Source: Diphasiastrum complanatum
Taxonomy: Eukaryota; Streptophyta; Lycopodiopsida; Lycopodiales; Lycopodiaceae
Assembly: GCA_029204225.1 (NCBI GenBank)
Contig: CM055097.1
Location: forward strand, 52,166,486-52,230,485
Direction: 5' to 3'
Length of the DNA stretch: 64,000 nt
The notes below the pieces were generated by a model. The model searched no databases. It was given only the letters and a program-made list of their open reading frames with translations, and was not told the DNA's origin. Positions 26,600 to 38,023 of this stretch are shown here, in pieces. Positions within the stretch are counted from its first letter, which is position 1, and every line of letters begins with the position of its first letter. Made by a program: the position numbers and the translations under genes.

Positions 26600-27990
26600 C
26601 TCAACCATATAGCTTCCTATACTGCACTACACATTGCCTTATACTCTGCTTCTGTTGTAGATAAAGCAACTATACTTTGTTTTTTACTAGACCAGGAAAC
26701 AACTGCCACAAAGCTGGAATACATAGTCACCTCCCCAATCTGCATCCACATAGCCACATAACTCAAGTAAACCCTCATGCTTCCTGTAAACCAAGCCATA
26801 TTCTGAAGTGCCTTTGACATATCACAAAATGCGTTTGGCTGCCATCCAATGCGTTTCCATAGGTGCTGCCATAAACTGACTTACAATACCAACCGCATAG
26901 CATATATCTGGTCTAGTTGTAGTAAGGTAAATCAAGCTCCCTACTAGTTGCCTATATAGCGTAGCATCAAATGGTTGTGACTCATCAAGCTTAGAAATCT
27001 TTTTACCTGGTTCAATAGGAGTGTTCACTAGCTTGCAATCCTGCAACCTGAACTTGTGCAGCAACTCTTTGACATACTTCACCTGTGTTAAACCCACTTC
27101 ATGTCCTTTTTGCCACACCTCCACTCCAAGGGAATAATGCATTAGGCTGAGATCTGTCATCTTGATCATGTCTATCATCTCTTGATTATTTCCCGTGATA
27201 ATCAAGTCATCAACATAAAGAGCAATCAAAACAACCATACTATCAAAGCATAAGACATAAAGATTTGGATCAGAGTGTGTTCTCACCATCCCGTTAGAAC
27301 AAAAGCAAGCATCAATCCTGCTATATCACGCATGTGGTGCCTGTTTAAGACCATAAAGCGCTTTCTTAAGAAACATACTTTATTCTCTTGTCCTTTTGCT
27401 ACAAAGCCTTTAGGTTCATCCATAAACACCTCTTCTTCTAACTCACCATTTAGGAAAGCAGATTTCACATCCACATCTGATGCAAAGGCCAACCAAAATG
27501 TGAAGCTAAAGCAACAAGTAGGCGTAGAGTATTCCACTTACATACTGGTGCAAAGGTCTCCTCATAGTCGTTCCCTTTACTTTGTGCATACCCTTTGATC
27601 ACTAATCTTGCTTTGTGATTTGCTATACTTCCATCTGCATGGTACTTAGTCTTGTATACCCATTTACAACCAATGGATTTCTTGCCAACTGGTGGTTCCA
27701 CTAAGTCCCATGCATGTGTTATGCTTAGCAATTGACTCCATCTCCTCTCCCATGGCCTTGACTCAAATGTCATCATCCTTCGCTCCAACATAAGTTGAAG
27801 GTTCTTTGCTTTAAATAATCCTAGATAAGAGAGCATAATTTGCTTCATACCTTTCAGGTTGTGTCTTCTCTCTTGTTGATCTTCGTAGTTCTCCCTGGCT
27901 AGATGATCCTGGAAGTCATCCATGTCACGACTCTCCATCAATCTCTCAAACCACTTACGGGAGCTTCCTGTCAGGTGATCGGCTTCATTG
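26600..27990 (-). pseudogene. copia-2 reverse transcriptase and RNase H (left arm)
   Basis: Frames include [38 protein letters not shown], then FAPV, FLNGELEEEVFMDEPKG, and the catalytic block ALYVDDLIIT at about 27,190. PIEPGKK, YRQLVGSLIYLTTTRPDICY and the RNase H end ALSTTEAEYKAM follow at about 26,640. Breaks are found near 27,465, 27,285 and 26,822. A 5-residue loss lies between IDMIK and MTDLSL compared with the right arm (KKDLMEQFE). The part below 27,610 is shared with the right arm; the part above belongs to the unique spacer. Confidence 0.92.
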
Positions 27991-29625
27991 TGAAAATGTA
28001 TCCCATGGTACATCTTTTTCCTTGTGTTTATTACCTAAACCTTCAATTCTTCTTGTACCAAAATGTCTATCTCTACCTCTCCAACCTGTCTCTTGAGGTT
28101 GAGTAGTAGTATCTTGAGGTGTATCCTCGTGTCCATCACTAGGAAAGTCAATAAATGGATCATCATCAGGAGGTATCCTCACTATACCATCTTTCCCACT
28201 GGATGTGTCCGTCTTCTCAGCATCCTCGTCTTCATACATCTTAGATTCATCAAAGATGACATCACGGCTGACATGTATTTTGTTTTCCACTGGATCAAAA
28301 CATCTATAGCCCTTCACATGATCATCATATCCTAGGAATATACACTTGATAACTTTCACATCAAGCTTATGTCTCTCTTCCTCAGGAATGTGTACAAAGG
28401 CCTTACATCCAAAAATTCGCAAGTGATTCACCTTTGGCTTCTTCTTTGTGAATGCCTCCTCAGGTGTCATCTTTGGTATGGCAATGATAGGACTTCTATT
28501 TTGAAGGTAGACTTCCATACTACATGCTTCTGACCAAAAATCTTTTGGTAATTTCATCTCAGCCAGCATAGATTTGGCACTTTTCACAATCGTACGATTC
28601 TTGCACTTAGCTGCAACATTGAATGGAGGAGTATGAGCTTGTGTATATTGTCTTTTGATTCCACATTGATCACAAAGATCATGGAAGTCATTAGACTTAT
28701 ACTCACCTTCACTATCTGATCTTAGGACTTTGATCTTCCTACCTGTTTGATTTTCGACCAATGCTTTGAAGCTCTTGAAAGTGTCAAACGCATCTGATTT
28801 CTTCTTGAAGAAGTAAATCCATGTCTTACGTGACATATCATCAATGAAGGCCATGAAATAGAAGGCTTTACCTAAGGACTTAGTCCTCATAGGCCCGCAT
28901 AGATCTATGTGGATAAAATCTAGGATGTTCTTTGCCCTTGCAACACCACCTTTATTGAACTTCTCTCGATGTTGCTTCCCATACACACATGATTTGCACT
29001 TCAAGTGGTCTTCTATCGTAGGCAATCCTCTCACCATTTCCAATTTCCTCATCAAACTGAGGCTTTCTAAGTTCAAATGACCAAGCCTTTTATGCCACAG
29101 TTTAGTTTGCAATGGAATGGATGAGATAAGCCCATGTTGCCCCTTGATTGTAGCATTCAGCCTATACAATTTAGTGTTGGGCTCTCTTATACCATCCGCA
29201 ATGACTTTGAACTTTTGGTTCACATCCTTCACAAAGCAATGATCATGGGCAAATTCTACTTTCAACTTTTGATCAATAATGACACCAACAGAAAGTAGAT
29301 TCTTCTTCAAATGTGGTACATAAAATACTTCCCTGATTGTCCTGCCTTTGCCATCAAGTAGTTGGATGAAAACTGTGCCTATCCCCTTGATCTTGCACAC
29401 ATCTCCATTTGCTTGTGAAACAGATGTTCCATTATCCAACACTTTCAAGCTACTGAACCAATCCTTGTTACTTGTCATATGTCTTGTGGCTCCCGAGTCA
29501 ATGTACCACACTTGATCATCTTGATTAGATGACAATGCTGATATCAAGATGCTAGAGTCTTCAATCTCACCTTCGTCAACAAGGTTACCTGCTTGCTTTG
29601 GTTTTCCCTTGCCTGATTCCGCCAA
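27985..29625 (-). CDS. copia-2 protease-integrase, 546-codon open frame
   Basis: The longest open frame in the window. In order: gag tail, aspartic protease (WYIDSGATRHMT near residue 42), gag-pre-integrase zinc region (HKRLGHLNLESL, CKSCVYGKQH), then the integrase core (HIDLCGPM, FIDDMSRKTWIYFFKKK, RSDSEGEYKS). The catalytic Glu expected in the family motif NGVAERKN is lost: the place reads FNVAAKCKN. Integrase activity is therefore unlikely despite the open frame. A linker with FGCKAFVHIPEEE and VSRDVIFDESK leads towards RT. The methionine at 29,625 is only the first in frame; the ancestral protein continued from gag, whose zinc knuckle is encoded just upstream in another frame. Confidence 0.92.
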   Translation of the reverse strand: MAESGKGKPKQAGNLVDEGEIEDSSILISALSSNQDDQVWYIDSGATRHMTSNKDWFSSLKVLDNGTSVSQANGDVCKIKGIGTVFIQLLDGKGRTIREVFYVPHLKKNLLSVGVIIDQKLKVEFAHDHCFVKDVNQKFKVIADGIREPNTKLYRLNATIKGQHGLISSIPLQTKLWHKRLGHLNLESLSLMRKLEMVRGLPTIEDHLKCKSCVYGKQHREKFNKGGVARAKNILDFIHIDLCGPMRTKSLGKAFYFMAFIDDMSRKTWIYFFKKKSDAFDTFKSFKALVENQTGRKIKVLRSDSEGEYKSNDFHDLCDQCGIKRQYTQAHTPPFNVAAKCKNRTIVKSAKSMLAEMKLPKDFWSEACSMEVYLQNRSPIIAIPKMTPEEAFTKKKPKVNHLRIFGCKAFVHIPEEERHKLDVKVIKCIFLGYDDHVKGYRCFDPVENKIHVSRDVIFDESKMYEDEDAEKTDTSSGKDGIVRIPPDDDPFIDFPSDGHEDTPQDTTTQPQETGWRGRDRHFGTRRIEGLGNKHKEKDVPWDTFSQ

Positions 29626-30030
29626 GAATTTCCGGCATTCGCTCTTCCAATGGCCCTTCTTGCCACAATGGAAGCACTTGCTCTTTTTCTTGGTCTTGCT
29701 GGAAGATCCCTCATCCTCCCGAGCCTTGGAAAATTGCTACTTAGACTTCTTCTTGCCCTTGCCTTTGCCTTGCCTTTGGCGTGTCACAAGTGCTTGATCG
29801 TCAGTATTTTGATGTCTAGCCTTCACCATTTCTCGTCGTTGCTCCTCCTGCATCAAGATTTTTATGAGCTCGTCAAAGATTGGAAATATTTCTCTCGATG
29901 TTATTCTGCTCACAAACATCTGACATGGTTCTGCAATGCTGCACAATGCATTGTGCACCAGCTCCACATCATGTATGCGTTCACCAATAGAATGCAGTTC
30001 ATCCCTTATTGTCTTGATCTTGGTATGGTG
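29626..30030 (-). pseudogene. copia-2 gag, C-terminal part only
   Basis: Minus-strand frames give the end of gag: ELVHNALCSIAEPCQMFVSR, then IFPIFDELIKILMQEEQRRE, lysine-rich KGKGKKKSK, and the zinc knuckle region near 29,640-29,680. They match copia-1 gag from about residue 140 onwards. The first half of gag is missing: at about 30,030 the sequence switches to the untranslated leader that lies upstream of copia-1 gag (compare 12,250-12,510). Confidence 0.88.
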
Positions 30031-30504
30031 AAATCACTTTTGGCATGCTTTGAGCATTTTCTCCACTACAATCACTCCGTTTCATAGTACCGTACTTGCA
30101 GGCACATTCCGGGTGCCCTTCAGTGAATTTGGACCCAACCCTCACTTCAAACTGAAAATTTTTAAAGAGGTTGAATGGCCAAATGCCCTTCAAGCCCCTT
30201 CAATTGAAGCTTAAAATGGTTCCAAAGCAATCCAATGGCTATCTTGGATCCGATGGCCCACACCTCGTTCTCCAGCTAACGATCTCAACCATTGATCCAC
30301 GATCTCCTCGATCATATGGTTCAACCTCTACTCGTGTGCTGAAAAAATGGCCTCCAAGCGCCAGACCACTTCCGGCCGCTATGGACTCCTTCGGGTTGAT
30401 GCGCACGACGCTGCCCCATGCCTCTCTCTCCTCTTTGCACCTTCTTCTTCCTTGCTTGCAAGCTATCGTGGCTGCAACCTTAGATCTAATCTTGTGCACT
30501 AGGC
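30031..30504. other. copia leader joined to gypsy gag
   Basis: 30,031-30,180 matches the copia-1 leader (TGGTGAAATCACTTTTG and GTACTTGCAGG(C/T)ACA are shared). From about 30,190 to 30,504 no clear match is seen, apart from loosely similar phrases on the copia-1 side (about 12,540-12,680). The open frame at 30,171-30,710 spans this junction and is a chance fusion with gag sequence, so it is not annotated as one gene. Confidence 0.6.
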
Positions 30505-31655
30505 TCTCCACGGCCAGTCCTTCTTCTAAGAAGAAAAGACATGTTTCATCGTCTTCAGATGACTTGAGCAGTGGTTTTGACTCTGACTCAAGTTCTTCTT
30601 TGAGTTCAAGTTCAGACTTGAGCTCTAGTTCAAGTGAAGATGAAAAATCAAGAAAGCAACACAGCAAATGTTCTAAGGATAAAAAAACATTAAGATTCAA
30701 AGAAGTCTGATCAAAAGCAAAAGAGCTTCTAGAAACAAGAAGTATCGAATCTAAGTAAAAAATTTGATGAGCTCAAAGTTCAACATCTTCAGCCCAAGAA
30801 TAAAAGAAGAATTGCTACCATAATTGGTAAGTGAAATGTATGGTGTACTAGGTGTAAGCAAGAAGGACATCATTACACAAAAGGCAAGAATAGACCGCAG
30901 GTTTCTTATATCGAAGAAGCTAAAGAAGAAAGTTCTGATAATGAACTAGTATACCTTATGGAGGTTGAAACAAACGAGTCTGTTTATAAAATTCAGGTTC
31001 AAAATCCAGAGAAAGTTAATCAACCAAGAACAAGTTTTAATCAACAAAATCAACAAAGAAAGTTGGTTTCAGTCCAAAAATTTGTACCATCCCAAACAAA
31101 GCCTACAAATTCTAGGGGTAGAAATATTGCTACTTGCTATAATTGTGGAGCACCAGGACATTATTCCACAGAATGTTCTGAATCCAAGAGACAAATTGGT
31201 TATGTACCCCTATGTGGGAATTGTCAAGGGGAAGGACATATAACTTTTGAATGTCCTAAAACACCAGTCAAGAAAATGATGGTGAACTATGTTATGCCTG
31301 ATGCCAACAAGGAAGGCCAGTCTAAAAATGAAGTGGGGGGATAATCGACTTATGTACAGAAGATCTTGTTTGGCCTACTGACTTGGATTTACAAGTTGAC
31401 AAAGTATCTACTACAAACGAAGCTAACAAGAGTAGACGAAGCCAAATATGGCCTGCTACAGAGTAAAAAAAGAAGACAAGGAAGTATAACCAATTTTCAC
31501 TTGTCAAAAATAGGACTAATAAATCTCTTACTCAAGAAGATATAAAAGATGATCTTGTTTATGATTGGAATGATAAGAAATACTTTGCCCCTGATATGAC
31601 TAAGCAGGTTCAGTCATTGCTTTCAAAAGAATCAACTCAATCAAAGAAAAGCACA
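30505..31655 (+). pseudogene. Ty3/gypsy gag, C-terminal half with zinc knuckles
   Basis: Begins with a Ser/Asp-rich run (30,540-30,650) followed by KQHSKCSKDKK. After a frameshift it continues to three cysteine-rich motifs: CTRCKQEGHHYTK (last Cys missing), CYNCGAPGHYSTEC at about 31,135 and CGNCQGEGHITFEC at about 31,210. The latter two are perfect CCHC nucleic-acid-binding knuckles. The same gag's N-terminal half is on the minus strand at 42,600-43,618, where the Ser-rich region overlaps. A stop at 31,342 and others follow. The frame is cut at about 31,655 where copia RT sequence begins. Confidence 0.88.
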
Positions 31656-33328
31656 AAGCAAGATTAGTGATCAAAGGGTATGCACAAAGTAAAGGGATCG
31701 ACTATGAGGAGACCTTTGCACCAGTATGTAAGTGGAATACTCAATGCCTACTTGTTGCTTTAGCTTCACATTTTGGTTGGCCTTTGCATCAGATGTGGGT
31801 GTGAAATTTGCTTTCCTAAATTGTGAGTTAGAAGAAGAGGTGTTTATGGATGAACCTAAAGGCTTTGTAGTGAAAGGACAGGAGAATAAAGTATGTTGCT
31901 TGAAGAAAGCGCTTTATGGTCTTAAACAAGCACCACATGCGTGATATAGCAGGATTGATGCTTGCTTTCATTCTAAGGGGATGGTGAGAACACACTCTGA
32001 TCCAAATCTTTATGTCTTATGCTTTGATAGTATGGTTGTTTTGATTGCTCTTTATGTTGATGACTTGATTATCACGGAAAATAATCAAGAGATGATAGAC
32101 ATGATCAAGAAAGACCTCATGGAACAATTCGAGATGACAGATCTCAGCCTAATGCATTATTGCCTTGGAGTGGAGGTGTGGCAGAAAGGACATGAAGTGG
32201 GTTTAACACAGGTGAAGTATGTCAAAGAGTTGTTGCACAAGTTCAGGTTGCAGGATTGCAAGCCAGTGAACACTCCTATTGAACCAGGTAAAAAGCTTTC
32301 TAAGCTTGATGAGTCACAACCATTTGATGCTACGCTATATAGGCAACTAGTAGGGAGCTTGATTTACCTTACTACGACTAGACTAGATATATGCTATGTG
32401 GTTGGTATTGTAAGTCAGTTTAGGACAGCACCTATGGAAAGACATTGGATGGCAGCCGAATGCATTTTGTGATATGTCAAAGGCACTTCAGATTATGGCT
32501 TGGTTTACAAGAAGCATGAGGGTTTACTTGAGTTATGTGGCTATGTGGATGCGGATTGGGGAGGTGACTATGACGATTGTAGATCCACCATAGAGTATGT
32601 ATTCCAGCTTTGTGGTAGTTGTTTTTCCTGGCCTAGTAAAAAGCAAAGTACAGTTGCTTTATCTACAACAGAAGCAGAGAATAAGGCAATGTGTAGTGCA
32701 TTATAAGAAGCTATATGGTTGAGACAAATCTTGGAAGAAGTTGGCATGAAATAGGAAAATCCCACAACTATACATAGCGACAGTCTGAGTTGCATTCAGC
32801 TAGCAAAGAATCCAGTGTTCTATGCGAGAACCAAACACATTGAGGTTCAGTATCACTTTATATGTGAAAGGTTGCCGAGTCGTAAAATTCATGTTGTTCA
32901 TTGTAGTACGGAAGAATAACTAGCTGACATTTTCACACTGACTTGCTAGAGAAAAGTTTGATAAGTTTAGATCAAAGCTTTCTATACTTAAAGTTTGTTG
33001 ACTTTAAAGCTATGTATATGACTGTATAAAAAGTAGACTCTACTTTAAGGGAGAGAGTTAGAATTAAAGTAGAATCACTATGTTACTATACTGTTGGTCC
33101 TATTAGTCGATAAGGATTAGTTGGCCTCATCACGAGGTGAGTCGACAGGACACACGTCCCGTCAATGGCAACCTGGGCCATGCATGGGTTGCCTGGGTGA
33201 AGAACTATATGTACAATGTAATTTTGTTTTGAGAAATACATTTGCTACGTAAACTTGTTGTGGAGAGTGTTTTTCTGTCTATGTTACTGTGTAGCATGAT
33301 CTGTGTTTTTGTTCAAAGCAAATTCTAA
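31655..33328 (+). mobile_element. copia RT-RNase H-LTR fragment (right arm, copia-2R)
   Basis: Starts abruptly inside RT at [19 protein letters not shown]. It passes through FLNCELEEEVFMDEPKG, KKALYGLKQAPHA, LIALYVDDLIITENN (catalytic YVDD at about 32,055), IEPGKKLSKLDESQPFDA, YRQLVGSLIYLTTTR, then RNase H (VDADWGGDYDDCRS, STTEAENKAM), then LAKNPVFYARTKHIEVQYHF. The LTR follows at 33,058-33,328. Stops occur at 31,942, 32,470 and 32,704. It lies between gypsy gag and protease exactly as its left-arm counterpart does, but retains the 3' end. Confidence 0.93.
33058..33328 (+). repeat. 3' LTR of copia-2R (~271 bp)
   Basis: Preceded by a purine tract (AAGGGAGAGAG). It starts at TTAGAATTAAAG and ends at AAATTCTAA. 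It matches 6,411-6,680 along its length, with a GC-rich block containing CACGAGG(T/C)(G/A)AGTCGAC. It is absent in the left arm because of the deletion there. Confidence 0.78.
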
Positions 33329-33359
33329 GTGCTGCAACCAACTATTACTTTGCTTGAAG

Positions 33360-35110
33360 ACAATGTTTTTTTAATCAAAAACAACTCAAAAATTGTTGGT
33401 GAAAAAGAGAAGAAGAAAATCGATATTACCGGCTGTTCATGTGAATAGGGTCGAGATAGATGACAAAGGAGCTCCAGAAATTGAGGTTCAAATAAAAGGA
33501 TGTATTATTTCAAATATACCTATCGATTCAGGCTCTGGAGTAAATATTAGTACTAAGGAAACAGCTTATGAATTGGGCCTAATCATATAACTCCTACAAC
33601 CAAGTTTTTGAGATTGGAAGATTAGACAAGGCAAACACCAGTTGGTCTACTGAATAACGCGGAGGTTAAGATTGAAAGGTAGATGTTTTTGTTGAACTTT
33701 GTGGTTGTTAAACTAGTGACAATGCCATCTTATCCCATATTGTTGGATAGACCATGGTTATATGATGCTGATGTAGTCACATATTGGAAAAAATAAAAAA
33801 TTCAAATTCCAGCTAAAGGAACTCATCAAGAGATCCGTATGAAATGGTCTAAGGACAAATATTAGAGAGAAACTCAGTCTGATTCGAGTTATACTTCTGA
33901 TAGCGAATCTTCTTCATCAAATGAACAGTCCAGCGACACTACTAACTATATAGATATTCGATACCTAGAATGTTATGAGATTGATAAAGAAGGACCGGAA
34001 CATAATGGTACTCAAGGCCGAGAAATTTATGGAAAAATTGAAGTCAATTCAACCATGGGAATGATTGATATTGATGAAATTCACAAGATTTTCATTGGTC
34101 CAAAAAAAGAAGTCAATATATCCTTACATTTATCGAAATATGAAATGGGTATATATCAAAACTTGTTCATATTTTCGGATTCTCTGAGAAAATTCCTTGA
34201 AATATTTATAGATGATTTCTCTGTTTTTAGTTCTGCAAAGGACCATCCAGATAAACCTAGACAAACTTTACAAAGATGCAAAGAAACATCGATATCATTA
34301 CATGCTAAATGTCTGAAGGCATACTTCTTGGTCATCGTATATTGGAAAGAGGAATTGAAGTAGACCAAGACAAAGTCAAGATAATCGAAGCCTTGCAACC
34401 ACCTACAAACTTGAGAGAGTTAAGAGGTTTTCTTGGTCACTTGGGACACTACAGAAGATTCATCAAGGATTATGCTATTATGGCATCTCCTTTGACAAAA
34501 CCTCTAAAGAAAAATGCGGATTATAATTGGGAGAGAGATTGTCAAAGAGCATTTGAGCTTTTGAAAGATAAATAAAATCAGCTCCGATTTTAAGGCCTCC
34601 TAATTGGAATCAAAATTTCATGTGTATGTGGACACTTCATCCTTTGCAATTGGTAGTGTATTAAGCCAAAATGATGATGCTAAATGATATTACCCAATTT
34701 AATATGCGGTTAGACAAATTTCTATTTCTGAGAAGAATTATTTAGTGATTGAAAGATAAACTTTGGGCATGATTTATTCTATCAAAACGCTTCGACATTA
34801 TTTGATTAGCTATGCATTCACTTTTTATGTCGATCATTATGCTATCAAGTACTTGGCGAATAAGCCTAATCTATCAACAAGAATAGCTCGATGAATTCTC
34901 TTGTTATCTGATTTCGATTATACAGTTGAGGTTCGACCTAGAAAATACCATTTAAACGCAGATTATTTATCAATACTCGAAACTAAAGAACAAAAGGATA
35001 TAGTTTCTGATACGCTTCCAGATGAGGAAGTCATGTTGTTATCAACTCAGCATACATGGTATGCAGATATTATTGAATATTTGCAAACTTGCAATATTCA
35101 GTGGGAATGA
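33360..35110 (+). pseudogene. Ty3/gypsy protease-RT-RNase H (right arm), defective
   Basis: Reading order on the plus strand: KSILPAVHVNRVEIDD, protease-like segment with GCIISNIPIDSGSGVNI (D-S-G present), then LPSYPILLDRPWLYDADVV, a Ser-rich linker, EVNISLHLSKYE, and the deleted RT with FLEIFIDDFSVF at about 34,205. LGHRILERGIEVDQDKVKI, GFLGHLGHYRRFIKDY and the RNase H block (FHVYVDTSSFAIGSVLSQ at about 34,620) follow. VEVRPRKYHLNADYLS at 34,930 marks the end of RNase H and the connection to integrase. Stops and shifts are frequent. The protease motif here keeps D-S-G, whereas the left arm has D-S-S. Confidence 0.9.
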
Positions 35111-35135
35111 CTAGGGAGGAAAAGAATGTCTTCTA

Positions 35136-35528
35136 ATATATATATATATATATAGTCGCTCCCTATACCATGATTTTAGGCATTTTGTACAAGATGGGAA
35201 ATGACGAGGAACTTAGAAAATGTATGGAAAAAGAGTAGATGTTGACAGATTATTTCTCTATCTACTGATTCTTTCTTTCTAGCATCTTGTTATTATTACA
35301 ATTTGCTGGTGGTTTACTTCTTGGTCTTTTCTCAAACTGTTAATGGGTTTTCTATTCCTTCTACCTGCCAGTAGAGACTATGACCTTTCATAATGATTAT
35401 CTTGCTTATTACCATGCCCAAATCAGGCAGACAGATTCTCAGGGTTGTAGTATACTTCAACTTGTCAGTGGGATACTCAGATTTCGAACACTCTTGAACT
35501 CTTGAAATCACTTGCAATCATTATACCA
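35136..35528. other. Short (TA)n and A-element interior
   Basis: About eight TA units at 35,136-35,153, the short counterpart of the long left-arm tract. The rest is homologous to 24,316-24,660. No coding region is recognised. Confidence 0.7.
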
Positions 35529-36172
35529 TGCAAGCACACCATGAATGCCCAAAAATAGCTCTTCTTGAAATATGGCTGGTGGTTCTAAAAACAGAATGCT
35601 AGAACAAACCATTGCAAAACGGAAACTAAACTAATTGCAAGATCAGGAAACTAGCCTAGCATGCCACATTCCTTATAAAAAACAAGAAAACTAACTCCTA
35701 CAAGCATTCAAGAATCAAGAAGCTCCATCTTCTTGGCTCTTAAATTTTCTAAGAAAATCAAGAAACCAAAACGCAAATGAATTTGCAAGATCTATACCAC
35801 GTTATTGGCTACAAATCTCTTGGATGCTTACAACCTACATTAATCCACCAAAACATAAAACAAGAAACTAATTAAACTAAACTAGACAACATTTTAGAAG
35901 TCCAAGAATCAAGAAACACTCATTTCTTGATTCTTGGACACCCCAAGAACATCAAGAACTAGATTGTAAAAGGATATGCAAACAAATCTAGCCTATTTAG
36001 TTTACTTGAATGCCGATTCCTATATTAACACATAAAAAATCCACAACCACACACAAAGAGAATGGAAGGGCAAGATCGTAAATATGCATCACTCAAGAAA
36101 CAAGAATGATCAAGGAGCTCAAGAATACATCAAAACTCATGGAAGATCTTCTCATTTCAGCATGGAGTTGAT
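35529..36172 (-). repeat. LTR-A part 2 (right arm, interrupted copy)
   Basis: Counterpart of 23,674-24,315. It ends with the target duplication TTGAT (36,168-36,172, that is ATCAA on the minus strand) where the LARD-like element begins. It is one of two LTR-A copies in this arm. Confidence 0.8.
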
Positions 36173-38023
36173 TGTAGCACAGACATCCCAAAGAGCTAAA
36201 CCCATTCACGTTCATGCAAGGAACACTCAGAACCACAAGCCACGACAGATATGGAGACAACCAGTTCCTGGACCAAATGGTCCCGACAGCATACCGCTCG
36301 TGCCACGGACCAAATGGTCCCGACGGCATACCGCTGGCGTCCCGAAATACGACCCTCAGCTATGTGCCAACTTAAAAATTCTGAAGCGGCCTTACAACTA
36401 GCGCTTTTACCGAACATTGAAATCCAGAAGGTAATCAGAGTCAGTTTGAGAAAAATTCCACTTTATTGATAAATCTGAGAAGGTTACATTTCAAGTGTGT
36501 GACCGACCCTAGTCTCCAAGGCTCTAGCATGCCAAGGCGAGAGCCATGACAACATTCCAGCAAGGGAGGCTGAGACTTGGTTGGAGCTCGCCCTGAGTCG
36601 CAACCCGCACTCCCCTATAGTATTGGTGGGATTTGGCACCCCCCCTCATACCAAGCACTCTACCCAGGCTGGTAAAGCACGTTTTTCTCTCTCTAAAATT
36701 TTCTCTTTCTAGAAAATCATTTTCTCTCTCTAGATTTTATTGATCCCAAGACTTCCTTTAATCATGCCTAGATCGTGTGAGGTGATTGCACATCGATCTA
36801 AGCTCTCTGGACTTTGCTAGAACCGATCAAAGATTTTCAGCCATAGGAACTTGGCGGACGGGATTCTGGTAACAGTGGCGTCAGCTGGATTCTGGTCACA
36901 ACTGGCGCCGAAGACAATGTTGGCACCAGTGGCGCCGAAAGTAAAACTTATGAAGATAGCTTTACAACATCCACCCCACCTTTATAAAATCTGATGTCCT
37001 CATCAGATGTCAGATTAAAGTAAAGGTGTCTCCCAATTAAAATAACTATACATTCAAGCTACTTGGCACAATACTCAATCTACTGGCCACTTTTTATTAA
37101 CATTGAAGCTGGCACACCACACGTCGGAGGCTCAGTTCTTTGTACTGAAAAATTACATAACTTGAAAATATCTCTTTGTCTAGGAAAAGCATAGATTTGA
37201 TATCGCTTTCGTAAAACCCAAGAACCTTATTAACTGGTGACAGAGGCCTTTCTTTGAAATGTTTGCCCCTGTCGCTTCTGACTTTCGACTTTGGAACTCC
37301 TTTGAGCTCCTGATTTGTCCTTGATGCACTTTGTGTTGAGCTCCCTGAGCTCCAGATTTGATCAGTTCCGCACAGGTATCAACACTCCCTGAGCCAAAGG
37401 ATTTATCTTTTGATTGCCCACTTTATGGTCCACTCCGTGCCTTGTTGCTTCTGCACCTTGATTTCTCTCAGCCTGATCTTGATACTTTTCCATCTTGGCT
37501 CTTTAAGATAGGCAAAGATTGAGTACTCCGCAATGCACCTCTCACTTTGCTTGAAGTAGCTCTTTGAATCAGCCCAAATGTCCATGTCTGTCGTGCAAAA
37601 CTTGACTTTCACAATTTCATCACTGGTCAGTTGCCTCACAGTCAAAACAAGAAGTGTACATTGAGCTTGGCTTCAAGTAGCTCTCTTTGAATCAGACACA
37701 TGCACCCAGAGTTTGCACTAGTCCAATCTCAACGTGAACTGTCCCTTAGCATCCGTTCGAAATACCAAGTCTCTCATGCAAGACTCAACTTTCACAGTTC
37801 CTTCATTGATCAGCTGCCTTACACGTAACACAAGCCAGCATACTCATATGTTTCCTCATCATTGCTGGTCCAGAGAAAGCCTATCCACCTTTAATTTGCC
37901 CTCGTTTTGATCAACTTTCATTCAAAATTTGCCCCAAGAGAGAGGTGTGTGTGATAGTTCCCTTCCACTTATAAAATCACCTGATCGGACTTAGAGTAGA
38001 GTTCTTCACCATTAAGTATCTGT
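36173..38023 (-). mobile_element. LARD-like element, 5'-truncated copy (right arm)
   Basis: Contains the 3' LTR (36,173-36,969), the polypurine tract (about 36,970-36,983), and the interior with the 80-codon ORF at 37,403-37,645 (minus). The sequence matching left-arm 21,181-21,838 is absent, and nothing of the 5' LTR or PBS is present. At 38,023 it joins the inner end of a second LTR-A copy. The truncation removes everything needed for reverse transcription, so this copy cannot move. Confidence 0.88.

Larger units (their letters stand above)
26560..30030 (-). mobile_element. Ty1/copia element (copia-2), inserted in gypsy, truncated
   Basis: Same family as copia-1. It lies between gypsy protease (26,530, minus) and gypsy gag (30,505 onwards). 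The 3' end is lost: at 26,555 RNase H (EEVGMK) joins directly to the gypsy flank GCTTGAAGACAATG, whereas the right-arm copy keeps about 600 more bases including the LTR. The 5' end lacks the first half of gag: the sequence jumps from gag to leader at about 30,030. The element has no detected LTR on this side. Confidence 0.9.

Noticed and set aside
30171-30710. A 179-codon ORF with a Ser-rich C-terminal half
   Set aside because: It fuses copia leader sequence to gypsy gag across a transposon junction at about 30,505; only the gag part is meaningful.
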